A program made the translations under genes and the position numbers. A stretch of 64,000 nt of DNA. It comes from Pseudomonas sp. (GTDB taxonomy: Bacteria > Pseudomonadota > Gammaproteobacteria > Pseudomonadales > Pseudomonadaceae). How positions within the stretch are numbered: the first letter of the stretch is position 1; each line of letters begins with the position of its first letter. The stretch covers positions 1 through 64,000 of the forward strand of contig NZ_JASLGE010000063.1 in NCBI RefSeq assembly GCF_030150285.1. The letters are read 5' to 3'. Below the pieces are notes generated by a model that made no database searches, was not told the DNA's origin, and saw nothing but the letters and a program-made list of their open reading frames with translations. This document shows positions 42,129 through 50,860 of the stretch, piece after piece.

Positions 42129-43649
42129 ATGCGTTACGCACAACCCGGTACTGAAGGCTCTATCGTCTCGTTCAAGAGCCAGTACGGTAACTACATTGGC
42201 GGCGAATTCGTGGCACCCGTCAAAGGTCAGTACTTCACCAACACGTCACCGGTGAACGGCAAGGCCATCGCTGAGTTCCCTCGTTCCACTGCCGAAGACA
42301 TTGAAAAGGCCCTGGATGCCGCTCATGCCGCTGCCGATGCCTGGGGCGCGACCTCTGTTCAGGCTCGCTCGCTGATCCTGCTGAAAATCGCAGACCGTAT
42401 TGAACAAAACCTCGAATTGCTGGCCGTCACCGAAACCTGGGACAACGGCAAAGCCGTGCGCGAAACCCTGAACGCCGACGTGCCGCTGGCCGCCGATCAC
42501 TTCCGTTACTACGCCGGTTGCATCCGCGCCCAGGAAGGCAGCGCCGCCGAGATCGATGGCAACACTGTGGCCTATCACATCCACGAACCCCTGGGCGTGG
42601 TCGGGCAGATCATTCCGTGGAACTTCCCGCTGCTGATGGCCGCCTGGAAGCTGGCACCCGCCCTGGCCGCTGGCAACTGCATCGTGCTCAAGCCGGCCGA
42701 ACAAACGCCGCTGAGCATCACCGTGTTTATGGAACTGATCGGCGACCTGCTGCCGCCGGGCGTGCTGAACGTGGTGCAGGGCTTCGGCAAAGAAGCAGGC
42801 GAGGCACTGGCCACCAGCAAGCGCATCGCCAAAATCGCGTTCACCGGCTCAACGCCTGTCGGCGCACACATCATGAAATGTGCAGCGGAAAACATCATCC
42901 CGTCGACCGTTGAGTTGGGCGGCAAGTCGCCGAACATTTTCTTCGCTGACATCATGCAAGCCGAGCCGGCCTTTATTGAAAAAGCCGCTGAGGGCCTGGT
43001 CCTGGCCTTCTTCAACCAAGGTGAAGTGTGCACCTGCCCATCCCGTGCACTGGTACAGGAATCGATCTACGACGACTTCATGAAAGTGGTGATGCGCAAG
43101 GTTGAGGCCATCAAGCGCGGCGACCCGCTGGACACCGACACCATGGTCGGCGCTCAGGCGTCCGAGCAGCAATTCGATAAAATCCTGTCCTACCTTGAGA
43201 TCGCCAAAAACGAAGGCGCTGAACTGCTGACCGGCGGCGCAGTGGCCAAACTCGAAGGCGACCTGGCAACCGGCTATTACATCCAGCCGACGCTGCTCAA
43301 GGGCACCAACAAAATGCGCGTGTTCCAGGAAGAAATCTTTGGCCCGGTGGTCAGCATCACCACCTTCAAGGACGAAGCCGAAGCGCTGGCCATTGCCAAC
43401 GACACCGAGTTCGGCCTGGGTGCCGGCCTGTGGACCCGTGATATCAACCGTGCCTACCGCATGGGCCGCGCCATCAAGGCCGGTCGTGTATGGACCAACT
43501 GCTACCACCTGTACCCGGCACACGCCGCGTTCGGGGGCTACAAGAAGTCCGGTGTCGGCCGTGAAACCCACAAAATGATGCTCGACCATTACCAACAGAC
43601 CAAAAACCTGCTGGTGAGCTACGACATCAACCCGTTGGGCTTCTTCTAA
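42129..43649 (+). CDS. exaC: NAD-dependent aldehyde dehydrogenase (ExaC/EatD type)
   Basis: Class 3-like aldehyde dehydrogenase of 506 residues that oxidises acetaldehyde to acetate. It has the NAD-binding IIPWNFPLLMAAWKLAPAL, the catalytic Glu in VELGGKSPNIFF and the catalytic Cys in NQGEVCTCPSR, a Cys-rich form typical of AcoD/ExaC. Here it would remove the acetaldehyde released by EutBC. It is driven by its own sigma-54 promoter and is divergent from the activator gene. Confidence 0.94.
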   Translation: MRYAQPGTEGSIVSFKSQYGNYIGGEFVAPVKGQYFTNTSPVNGKAIAEFPRSTAEDIEKALDAAHAAADAWGATSVQARSLILLKIADRIEQNLELLAVTETWDNGKAVRETLNADVPLAADHFRYYAGCIRAQEGSAAEIDGNTVAYHIHEPLGVVGQIIPWNFPLLMAAWKLAPALAAGNCIVLKPAEQTPLSITVFMELIGDLLPPGVLNVVQGFGKEAGEALATSKRIAKIAFTGSTPVGAHIMKCAAENIIPSTVELGGKSPNIFFADIMQAEPAFIEKAAEGLVLAFFNQGEVCTCPSRALVQESIYDDFMKVVMRKVEAIKRGDPLDTDTMVGAQASEQQFDKILSYLEIAKNEGAELLTGGAVAKLEGDLATGYYIQPTLLKGTNKMRVFQEEIFGPVVSITTFKDEAEALAIANDTEFGLGAGLWTRDINRAYRMGRAIKAGRVWTNCYHLYPAHAAFGGYKKSGVGRETHKMMLDHYQQTKNLLVSYDINPLGFF

Positions 43650-43662
43650 CGCTTTACCCCTT

Positions 43663-43727
43663 GTTGGGGCGGGCTTGCTCGACGGTCTCTTAACGATAAA
43701 AAGACCGCGAGCGAGCTCGCACCTACC
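43663..43727. repeat. REPIN-like inverted repeat
   Basis: GTTGGGGCGGGCTTGCTCGA, then a GGTCTCTTAACGATAAAAAGACC centre whose ends pair, then GCGAGCGAGCTCGCACCTAC. It is a diverged REPIN lying between the dehydrogenase gene and the second sigma-54 promoter. It could also act as a transcript-end hairpin. Confidence 0.65.
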
Positions 43728-43754
43728 GTTAAAAACGCTCTATATCGGGCCTTC

Positions 43755-43770
43755 TGGCCCGGCTCTTGCT
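43755..43770 (+). promoter_or_regulatory. sigma-54 promoter of the permease-eutBC unit
   Basis: TGGCCCG-GCTC-TTGCT, an exact GG-N10-GC -24/-12 element 50 nt upstream of the permease start. Transcription would begin near 43782. No copy of the GTGTCAC dyad was seen in the short gap before it. Confidence 0.85.
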
Positions 43771-43819
43771 TTACGCCTCGTCATGATTTCTAAAATTATA
43801 AAAGAACAGGTGACTGCAC

Positions 43820-45268
43820 ATGCCAAGCGAACCGATTGCCGCACCAGCGGCTCCGTCTTCTGTCGACTTTGAAAAGGTTGGCTCCGAATATTTCCAACAA
43901 CGAGAACTGAAAAAAGGTGCTGCGGGCTGGGTCCTGCTGGTGGGCCTGGGCGTGGCCTATGTGATTTCCGGTGACTACGCCGGCTGGAACTTCGGCCTGG
44001 CCCAAGGCGGCTGGGGCGGGATGTTTATCGCCACATTGCTGATGGCAACCATGTACTTGTGCATGTGTTTTTCGCTGGCCGAGCTGTCATCCATGATCCC
44101 CACCGCCGGAGGTGGCTACGGCTTCGCCCGCAGTGCTTTCGGGCCCTGGGGCGGTTTTCTGACCGGCACGGCGATCCTGATCGAATACGCCATCGCCCCG
44201 GCTGCCATTGCGGTCTTTATTGGTGCGTATTGCGAGTCGCTGTTCGGGATTGGCGGCTGGATGATCTATCTGGCGTTCTACATCATCTTTATCGGCATCC
44301 ACATTTTTGGGGTGGGTGAGGCGCTCAAGCTGATGTTCATCATCACCGCCGTGGCCGCCATTGCGCTGGGCGTATTCCTGGTGGCGATGGTGCCGCACTT
44401 CAGCGTCGCCAACCTGCTGGACATTCCGGTCACGCAAGCCAAAGGGGCCAGCCCGTTTCTGCCATTCGGCTATGTCGGCGTGTGGGCCGCCATTCCTTAT
44501 GCCATCTGGTTTTTCCTCGCCGTAGAAGGTGTGCCGTTGGCTGCCGAAGAAACCAAAAACCCCAAGCGCGACCTGCCACGCGGACTGATCGGCGCGATGC
44601 TGGTACTGGCGACCTTCGCTCTGCTGATTCTGGTGATCGGCCCTGGCGGCGCGGGCGCGCATCATCTCATGGCTTCGGGCAACCCGCTGGTGGAAGCGCT
44701 GAGCAAAGCCTACGGCGGCTCGACCTGGATGGGCGGCTTCGTGAACCTGGTGGGATTGGCGGGCTTGATCGCAAGTTTCTTCTCGATCATTTATGCCTAC
44801 TCGCGTCAGATCTTCGCCCTGTCCCGTGCAGGTTATTTGCCACGTAAGCTGTCAGAAACCAATAAGAGCAAAGCGCCGGTGCTGGCCCTGATCATCCCCG
44901 GCATTATCGGCTTTGGCCTGTCACTGACCGGCCAGGGCGACCTGCTGATTCTGGTGGCGGTATTTGGCGCAACGATCTCTTATGTGTTGATGATGGCCGC
45001 GCACATCACCTTGCGTATCCGCCGCCCCAAAATGGAGCGTCCGTACCGCACACCGGGCGGTATCTTCACATCAGGCATCGCGTTGGTGCTGGCCTGCGTT
45101 GCCGTGGTCGCCGGGTTCCTGGTAGACCCTCGCGTGGTGGTTGGCGCGGCGGTGATCTATGGCGTATTAATTGCGTACTTCGCGTTCTACAGTCGCCACC
45201 ACTTGGTGGCCGGCACACCGGAAGAAGAATTCGCGGCCATTCAACAGGCCGAGAAAACCTTGCACTAA
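43820..45268 (+). CDS. eat: ethanolamine permease
   Basis: APC-superfamily permease of 482 residues with 12 predicted membrane segments. It has a characteristic soluble N-terminus followed by GWVLLVGLGVAYVISGDYAGWNFG and PTAGGGYGFARSAFGPWGG. The position directly upstream of eutB and eutC supports ethanolamine as substrate. An AACAGGTG ribosome-binding region precedes the start. The C-terminus has a conserved acidic tail (EEEFAAIQQAEK). Confidence 0.93.
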   Translation: MPSEPIAAPAAPSSVDFEKVGSEYFQQRELKKGAAGWVLLVGLGVAYVISGDYAGWNFGLAQGGWGGMFIATLLMATMYLCMCFSLAELSSMIPTAGGGYGFARSAFGPWGGFLTGTAILIEYAIAPAAIAVFIGAYCESLFGIGGWMIYLAFYIIFIGIHIFGVGEALKLMFIITAVAAIALGVFLVAMVPHFSVANLLDIPVTQAKGASPFLPFGYVGVWAAIPYAIWFFLAVEGVPLAAEETKNPKRDLPRGLIGAMLVLATFALLILVIGPGGAGAHHLMASGNPLVEALSKAYGGSTWMGGFVNLVGLAGLIASFFSIIYAYSRQIFALSRAGYLPRKLSETNKSKAPVLALIIPGIIGFGLSLTGQGDLLILVAVFGATISYVLMMAAHITLRIRRPKMERPYRTPGGIFTSGIALVLACVAVVAGFLVDPRVVVGAAVIYGVLIAYFAFYSRHHLVAGTPEEEFAAIQQAEKTLH

Positions 45269-45319
45269 CCGCTGAGTGTCCCGCCAGGTGCCCGGCACCT
45301 GGCGTTAAGGAGCCCTTGT

Positions 45320-46720
45320 ATGGCCATTTTTTCTCACGCGGCAGGCACACAGACCTACCGTTTTGACAGCCTGAAAGACGTCATGGCCAAGGCCAGCCCA
45401 GCTCGTTCCGGGGACTTTCTGGCGGGTGTCGCGGCGCAAAACGACGGTGAACGCGTCGCGGCGCAAATGGCACTGGCTGATATCCCGCTATCACACTTCC
45501 TGCAAGAAGCGCTGATTCCTTACGAAACCGATGAGGTGACCCGGCTGATCATCGACAGCCATGACGCCGCCGCTTTCGCGCCTGTCAGCCACCTGACCGT
45601 GGGCGGCTTTCGGGACTGGTTACTCAGTGATGGTGCCGATGAACACAGCCTGCGGGCGTTGGCCCCTGGGCTGACCCCGGAAATGGCGGCCGCCGTGTCG
45701 AAGATCATGCGCGTTCAAGACTTGGTCCTGGTGGCGCAGAAGATCCGCGTCATCACCCGCTTTCGCGGCACGATGGGGCTGCGCGGGCGGCTCTCAACCC
45801 GCCTGCAACCCAACCATCCCACCGACGACCCCGCCGGCATCGCTGCCAGCACCCTGGACGGCCTGTTGTACGGCAACGGCGACGCCATGATCGGCATCAA
45901 CCCGGCCACAGACAGCATCGCCTCCATTTGCGACCTGCTAAAAATGCTCGACGCCATCATTCAGCGCTACGAGATCCCCACGCAATCCTGCGTGCTGACC
46001 CACGTCACCACCTCCATCGAAGCGATTAACCGCGGCGTGCCACTGGACCTGGTGTTTCAGTCCATTGCCGGTACAGAGGCGGCCAACGCCAGTTTCGGCA
46101 TCAACCTCAATGTGCTGCAGGAAGGCTACGAGGCCGGCTTGAGCCTTAATCGTGGCACGCTGGGCAATAACCTGATGTATTTCGAAACCGGCCAGGGCAG
46201 CGCCCTGTCGGCCAACGCGCACTTTGGCATGGACCAGCAAACCTGCGAAACCCGGGCCTACGCCGTGGCGCGGCATTTCAAGCCGTTTTTGGTCAACACT
46301 GTGGTCGGCTTTATTGGCCCCGAATACCTGTACAACGGCAAACAGATCATCCGCGCCGGGCTTGAAGATCACTTCTGCGGCAAATTGCTGGGCGTGCCGA
46401 TGGGTTGCGACATTTGTTACACCAACCACGCCGAGGCGGATCAGGACGATATGGACACCTTGCTCACCTTGCTGGGTGTGGCCGGGATCAACTTCATCAT
46501 GGGCATTCCAGGGTCGGACGACATTATGCTCAACTACCAGACCACATCGTTTCATGACGCCTTGTATGCCCGTAAAACCCTGGGCCTCAAACCAGCCCCC
46601 GAGTTTGAGCAGTGGTTGAGCAAGGTCGGCATTTTCACCCAGACCGATGGCCGGATTGAATTCGGCCATCAACTGCCACCCGCCTTCCGTCAGGCGCTGG
46701 CCCACTTGGGAGGGCGATAA
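45320..46720 (+). CDS. eutB: ethanolamine ammonia-lyase large subunit EutB
   Basis: Coenzyme B12-dependent lyase large subunit of 466 residues that converts ethanolamine to acetaldehyde and ammonia with EutC. The TIM-barrel sequence includes DGLLYGNGDAMIGINPATDS and GCDICYTNHAEADQDDMD. There are no eut shell genes, so the acetaldehyde is handled in the cytosol by the dehydrogenase at 42129. It ends 2 nt before eutC. Confidence 0.96.
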   Translation: MAIFSHAAGTQTYRFDSLKDVMAKASPARSGDFLAGVAAQNDGERVAAQMALADIPLSHFLQEALIPYETDEVTRLIIDSHDAAAFAPVSHLTVGGFRDWLLSDGADEHSLRALAPGLTPEMAAAVSKIMRVQDLVLVAQKIRVITRFRGTMGLRGRLSTRLQPNHPTDDPAGIAASTLDGLLYGNGDAMIGINPATDSIASICDLLKMLDAIIQRYEIPTQSCVLTHVTTSIEAINRGVPLDLVFQSIAGTEAANASFGINLNVLQEGYEAGLSLNRGTLGNNLMYFETGQGSALSANAHFGMDQQTCETRAYAVARHFKPFLVNTVVGFIGPEYLYNGKQIIRAGLEDHFCGKLLGVPMGCDICYTNHAEADQDDMDTLLTLLGVAGINFIMGIPGSDDIMLNYQTTSFHDALYARKTLGLKPAPEFEQWLSKVGIFTQTDGRIEFGHQLPPAFRQALAHLGGR

Positions 46721-46722
46721 CC

Positions 46723-47532
46723 ATGAGCGACACCCCCACCGACAGCCTGAACCCATGGCGCGAACTGCGCCGCCTGACGCCTGCGCGTATTGCCTTGGGG
46801 CGTACCGGCACCAGCCTGCCAACCCAGGCACAGCTGGATTTTCAGTTTGCCCACGCCCAGGCCCGTGATGCGGTGCATTTACCCTTTGATCACGCGGGCT
46901 TGAGCCAACAACTGGCCGAGCGCGGGCACGACACGCTATTGCTGCACAGCGCAGCCCCCGACCGTCACCGTTACCTGCAGCGACCGGACCTTGGGCGCAT
47001 GCTCAATGACGCGTCCGTGCAAACCCTGCGCGACCACGCCCTGGCCAACCCCGGCGGAGTCGATGTGGCTATCGTGGTCGCGGACGGTCTATCGGCACTC
47101 GCGGTTCATCGTCACACACTGGCCTTTTTGGCCCGCATGGAAGAACACACCCGCACTGAAGGCTGGAGCCTGTCGCCGGTGGTGCTGGTGGAACAGGGGC
47201 GGGTCGCGGTGGCCGATGAAGTGGGCGAACTGTTGGGTGCGCGTATGGTGGTCATGCTCATTGGCGAGCGTCCCGGCCTCAGTTCACCTGACAGCTTGGG
47301 CCTGTACTTCACTTACGCACCCAAAATCGGCCTGACCGATGCGTATCGCAACTGCATCTCGAACGTACGGCTCGAAGGTTTGAGCTATGGCATGGCCGCT
47401 CACCGGCTGGCTTACTTGATGCGCGAGGCCTGCCGCCGCCAATTGTCCGGGGTCAACCTGAAAGACGAAGCCCAGGTGCAAACCCTCGAATCAAACGTGC
47501 CGAATGAAAACTTCCTGCTTAAAGGCGAGTAA
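46723..47532 (+). CDS. eutC: ethanolamine ammonia-lyase small subunit EutC
   Basis: Small subunit of 269 residues completing the B12-binding site. It has the conserved N-terminal RIALGRTGTSLPT, FQFAHAQARDAVH and the C-terminal cobalamin-contact region VRLEGLSYGMAAHRLAYLM. It is translationally close to eutB. A long hairpin follows the stop. No EutA reactivase gene is visible here. Confidence 0.95.
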   Translation: MSDTPTDSLNPWRELRRLTPARIALGRTGTSLPTQAQLDFQFAHAQARDAVHLPFDHAGLSQQLAERGHDTLLLHSAAPDRHRYLQRPDLGRMLNDASVQTLRDHALANPGGVDVAIVVADGLSALAVHRHTLAFLARMEEHTRTEGWSLSPVVLVEQGRVAVADEVGELLGARMVVMLIGERPGLSSPDSLGLYFTYAPKIGLTDAYRNCISNVRLEGLSYGMAAHRLAYLMREACRRQLSGVNLKDEAQVQTLESNVPNENFLLKGE

Positions 47533-47550
47533 ACAACTAAGGCCCCTTCA

Positions 47551-47602
47551 AGGAGCAGGCGGTTGAAACTCCACGGCTTGCAACCTTGAAGCGCCTGCTC
47601 CT
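47551..47602 (+). terminator. long hairpin after eutC
   Basis: AGGAGCAGGCG (47551-47561) pairs perfectly with CGCCTGCTCCT (47592-47602). Inside the loop GTTG and CAAC can extend the structure. No strong T-run follows, so it may be a transcript-end hairpin or a solitary repeat element. Confidence 0.5.
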
Positions 47603-47657
47603 GCCCCCTTTCACCCTCAATTGCGACGGGCAATACATGCTTCGCTACAAACTCCGC

Positions 47658-47685
47658 CTGCAGAGTTCGCGGCAATCCGTATAAT
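47658..47685 (+). promoter_or_regulatory. sigma-70-type promoter of the DedA gene
   Basis: A perfect TATAAT (47680-47685) lies 16 nt after a weak -35, CTGCAG (47658-47663). The start would be near 47692, leaving a leader of about 97 nt before the DedA ATG. Confidence 0.5.
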
Positions 47686-47788
47686 CCCTCCCATTCAAAA
47701 TGTACGAAAAAACTACATTGCTTGTAGTTAAATACCCCTCCTCCCCGCACAGGCCTGCTGAGTCGGGTCATCAACACAGGTGCTTTAC

Positions 47789-48436
47789 ATGGATTTCAAC
47801 CCGATCGACATTATCTTGCACCTCGATGTGTACCTCGATTTGCTGGTAACCAATTACGGGCCGTGGATCTACGCCATCCTGTTTCTGGTGATCTTTTGTG
47901 AAACCGGTCTGGTGGTTATGCCCTTCTTGCCGGGTGATTCCTTGCTGTTTATCGCAGGTGCCGTAGCGGCGGGCGGTGGCATGGACCCGGTGCTGCTGGG
48001 CGGCTTGCTCATGTTGGCCGCGATTCTGGGTGACAGTACCAACTACGTCATTGGGCGAACGGCCGGCGAACGATTGTTCAGCAACCCGGACTCCAAGATC
48101 TTCCGCCGCGATTACCTGGAAAAAACCCACGACTTCTACGAACGTCATGGCGGTAAAACAGTGACTATGGCGCGCTTCCTGCCCATTTTCCGCACCTTCG
48201 CGCCGTTTGTGGCCGGTGTGGCGCGCATGTTCTACCCACGCTTCTTTATGTTCAGCGTGTTTGGCACCATCTTGTGGGTCGGCGGTCTGGTGACCTTGGG
48301 CTACTTCTTCGGTAACGTTCCGTTTATCAAGAGCAACCTGTCATTGCTGGTCGTAGGCATCATCCTGTTGTCGCTGGTACCGATGATTATTGGCGTCATC
48401 CGTAGCCGCATGGGGCGTACCCCTTCCAAGGCCTGA
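47789..48436 (+). CDS. DedA family membrane protein
   Basis: Inner-membrane protein of 215 residues with the DedA/VTT signature FCETGLVVMPFLPGDSLLF and the conserved MARFLPIFRTFAPFVAGVARM. The family flips undecaprenyl phosphate and phosphatidylethanolamine and supports envelope stability. I chose ATG 47789 over an in-frame GTG at 47780. It is a second DedA protein in the window, without the PAP2 domain found in the one at 26603. mtfA follows 15 nt later. Confidence 0.9.
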   Translation: MDFNPIDIILHLDVYLDLLVTNYGPWIYAILFLVIFCETGLVVMPFLPGDSLLFIAGAVAAGGGMDPVLLGGLLMLAAILGDSTNYVIGRTAGERLFSNPDSKIFRRDYLEKTHDFYERHGGKTVTMARFLPIFRTFAPFVAGVARMFYPRFFMFSVFGTILWVGGLVTLGYFFGNVPFIKSNLSLLVVGIILLSLVPMIIGVIRSRMGRTPSKA

Positions 48437-48451
48437 TCAGGACACATCACC

Positions 48452-49267
48452 ATGTGGTCTTTAAGTGAATGGCGGCGCCAGCGGATTCTGGCGCAACACC
48501 CGGTCGCGCCCGACCTTTGGCATGAGGTGCGCCAGCACCTGAGTATCCTCGACGGCCTGACCGACGAACAGGACAAATGGCTGCTTGAACACAGCGTGTT
48601 GTTTCTGCAGAACAAACACCTGACGCCCATGCCCGGCGTAGAACTCACCGATGAAGGCCAGCTATTGCTGGCCGCGCAGGCGCAACTGCCGCTGCTCAAC
48701 CTCGGGGATCTGGACTGGTATCAGGGGTTTCACGAAATTGTGCTGTACCCCGATGACTTCATCAGCCCCCAGCGCCATCGCGACTCCAGTGGTGTTGAAC
48801 ACGAATGGCAAGGCACGCACAGCGGTGAGGCCTGGCAGCACGGCCCAGTCGTGCTGGCCTGGCCCGGCGTACTCAGCAGTGGTGGCTGGGAAGGCTACAA
48901 CCTGGTGATCCACGAACTGGCGCACAAGCTGGACATGCTCAACGGTGCTGCCAACGGCATGCCGCCGCTGCACCCGCACATGGTCATCAGTGACTGGACG
49001 CAGGCCATGCAACAGGCCTTCGACCACCTCAATAACTACCTCGACCATCACGCCGCCGACCACGCTCCGATTGACCCTTACGCGGCCGAAAACCCGGCCG
49101 AGTTTTTTGCGGTCACCAGCGAGTACTTTTTCAGTGCGCCCGACCTGCTGAACGCTGTCTATCCGAAGGTTTATCAGCAACTTGGCCTGTTTTATCGCCA
49201 GGACCCGCTGGCGCGTCTCACCCAATTGCAAAATGAACACCCGCACTACCGCGCTGCCCAAGCGTGA
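48452..49267 (+). CDS. mtfA: zinc-dependent peptidase MtfA (Mlc titration factor)
   Basis: Cytosolic M90-family metallopeptidase of 271 residues. The zinc motif HELAHKLD (about residues 151-158) and the downstream metal-ligand Glu region NPAEFFAVTSEYFF are present. In E. coli MtfA binds the Mlc repressor, but pseudomonads lack that PTS circuit, so the target here is probably different. The stop codon overlaps the -35 element of the ppa promoter. Confidence 0.92.
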   Translation: MWSLSEWRRQRILAQHPVAPDLWHEVRQHLSILDGLTDEQDKWLLEHSVLFLQNKHLTPMPGVELTDEGQLLLAAQAQLPLLNLGDLDWYQGFHEIVLYPDDFISPQRHRDSSGVEHEWQGTHSGEAWQHGPVVLAWPGVLSSGGWEGYNLVIHELAHKLDMLNGAANGMPPLHPHMVISDWTQAMQQAFDHLNNYLDHHAADHAPIDPYAAENPAEFFAVTSEYFFSAPDLLNAVYPKVYQQLGLFYRQDPLARLTQLQNEHPHYRAAQA

Positions 49268-49293
49268 CGCCGTAATACTAATACGCCTATAAT
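49264..49293 (+). promoter_or_regulatory. sigma-70-type promoter of ppa
   Basis: GTGACG (49264-49269), overlapping the mtfA stop codon, and a perfect TATAAT (49288-49293) are 18 nt apart. The likely start near 49300 gives a 54-nt leader, suitable for constitutive high expression of pyrophosphatase. Confidence 0.6.
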
Positions 49294-49353
49294 CGCCGCC
49301 ACTTTTTGGCCACATCGGCCAAGTAAACTGGCCTACAACGGGGGCACCGCCCA

Positions 49354-49881
49354 ATGAGCTACAGCAAGATTCCGGCTGGCAAAGACCTGCCGAATGACAT
49401 CTACGTCGCTATCGAGATCCCGGCTAACCACGCGCCGATCAAATATGAAATCGACAAAGACAGCGACTGCCTGTTCGTTGACCGCTTCATGGCAACCCCG
49501 ATGTTCTACCCCGCCAACTACGGCTTCATCCCAAACACCTTGGCTGACGACGGCGACCCCCTCGACGTACTGGTCGTGACCCCTTACCCGGTCGCACCCG
49601 GTTCCGTTATCCGCGCGCGCCCGGTTGGCATTCTGCACATGACCGACGACGGCGGCGGCGATGCCAAAGTGGTTGCAGTCCCGCACGACAAGCTGTCCCA
49701 ACTGTACGTTGACGTCAAAGAGTACACCGACCTGCCACCTCTGCTGATCCAGCAGATCCAGCACTTCTTCGAGAACTACAAAGACCTCGAAAAAGGCAAA
49801 TGGGTGAAGATCGACGGTTGGGGCGACGCAGAAGCCGCTCGCACCGAGATTATGAAGTCGGTTGCGGCCTACAAAGGCTAA
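49354..49881 (+). CDS. ppa: inorganic pyrophosphatase
   Basis: Family I soluble pyrophosphatase of 175 residues that hydrolyses PPi to drive biosynthesis. It has the signature DGDPLDVLV (about 69-77) plus the metal-binding Asp/Glu residues in YEIDKDS and YANYGFIPNT-type PANYGFIPNT. Codon use is strongly GC-ending, as expected for a highly expressed gene. A classic terminator follows. Confidence 0.97.
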   Translation: MSYSKIPAGKDLPNDIYVAIEIPANHAPIKYEIDKDSDCLFVDRFMATPMFYPANYGFIPNTLADDGDPLDVLVVTPYPVAPGSVIRARPVGILHMTDDGGGDAKVVAVPHDKLSQLYVDVKEYTDLPPLLIQQIQHFFENYKDLEKGKWVKIDGWGDAEAARTEIMKSVAAYKG

Positions 49882-49918
49882 GCGCTGCTGAACAGGCAAC
49901 GACCGCCTGCTCAAACAT

Positions 49919-49946
49919 AAAAACCCCGGTTCACCGGGGTTTTTTT
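49919..49946 (+). terminator. intrinsic terminator of ppa
   Basis: AAAAACCCCGG / CCGGGGTTTTT stem with a TTCA loop and seven T residues, starting 38 nt after the stop codon. It can work in both directions. Confidence 0.92.
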
Positions 49947-50087
49947 ACGCCTGCTTAAACACCTCGAAACAGCCTGTTCATCACTCACAAATACACGTTA
50001 TAGAAGAGCAGGAAATTTCCTCTGCACACCTCAGAAACGTCCTATCTTCTTTGGGTTTTTTTGAACGTTTGGTTTATTTAAACGAGT

Positions 50088-50099
50088 CGGACTAGTCCG
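50088..50099. promoter_or_regulatory. palindromic operator candidate upstream of the S24 repressor
   Basis: Perfect 12-bp palindrome CGGACTAGTCCG, centred about 20 nt before the repressor ATG, flanked at equal distance by GTTTA (50072-50076) and TAAAC (50100-50104). The AT-rich stretch TTTGGTTTATTTAAAC just upstream may hold the promoter. Autorepression is inferred. Confidence 0.5.
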
Positions 50100-50113
50100 T
50101 AAACTCCTCGTTC

Positions 50114-50860
50114 ATGAATACATCCGGTGATCGCCTCAGAACACTCCTTCGAGAGTGCCGTTTATCCGCCTCGGACTTCGCGGCCAATCGCCGCGTTACG
50201 CCGCAGCACGTCAATAACTGGTTCAAGCGCGGCATCCCCATGGCACGTCTGGACGAAATCGCTGAACTGCTGTGCGTCAATAGCCGGTGGCTACGCACAG
50301 GTGAAGGCACCAAGCACCCTGGAACACCTATCGTGAACGATACGGCGCGAGCACCGACGCTTTACCCAAAGCCCAGCATCAACGGCACGACCACAGGTAC
50401 CGGCACGGTCAACGTTCCGTTTTACAGTGAAGTGCTGAGCACCTGCGGGACTAAAACCCTGGTCGCTGAAATACCGGGCTGCTCCGTTCAACTGAGCAGC
50501 TCGATCCTGAGTGCCGTGAACGTCAGCCCTGACCAAGCCATGTGCGCGCCCATGATCGGCAACAGCATGGCGCACAAGATCAAGGAAGGGTCGACCGTGG
50601 CGATTGATCGCAGCTTGACCCAAATAGTGGATGGCGAAATTTACGCCCTTGAACTGGACGGCATGCTGTGGATCAAATACGCCTATCGCCTGCCCAACAA
50701 CGGCCTGCGCTTGCGCAGCCACAACGACCAGGAATACCCGGACGAACTCTTCAGCGCCCGGCAAAAAGAAGAACAAGGCCTACGCATACTGGGCTGGGTA
50801 TTTTGGTGGTCCACCGTGAACAACCCGCGCCCGCCTGTGCCCAACACACTGGAACACTAG
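50114..50860 (+). CDS. HTH/S24 self-cleaving repressor (phage CI/LexA-like)
   Basis: Protein of 248 residues. The N-terminal helix-turn-helix (about 18-45, ASDFAANRRVTPQHVNNW) is followed by a linker and a C-terminal S24 peptidase domain. A Cys111-Gly112 cleavage site (UmuD-like), Ser151 in IGNSMAHK and Lys188 in LWIKYA match the LexA/UmuD geometry exactly (Ser-Lys spacing 37). It would be inactivated by RecA filaments after DNA damage. No phage genes adjoin it, so it is an orphan or prophage remnant with unknown targets. Confidence 0.88.
   Translation: MNTSGDRLRTLLRECRLSASDFAANRRVTPQHVNNWFKRGIPMARLDEIAELLCVNSRWLRTGEGTKHPGTPIVNDTARAPTLYPKPSINGTTTGTGTVNVPFYSEVLSTCGTKTLVAEIPGCSVQLSSSILSAVNVSPDQAMCAPMIGNSMAHKIKEGSTVAIDRSLTQIVDGEIYALELDGMLWIKYAYRLPNNGLRLRSHNDQEYPDELFSARQKEEQGLRILGWVFWWSTVNNPRPPVPNTLEH

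Noticed and set aside
43771..43819. Crc/Hfq motif in the ethanolamine permease leader
   Set aside because: The A-rich stretch AAAATTATAAAAGAACAGG never gives a full AANAANAA match.
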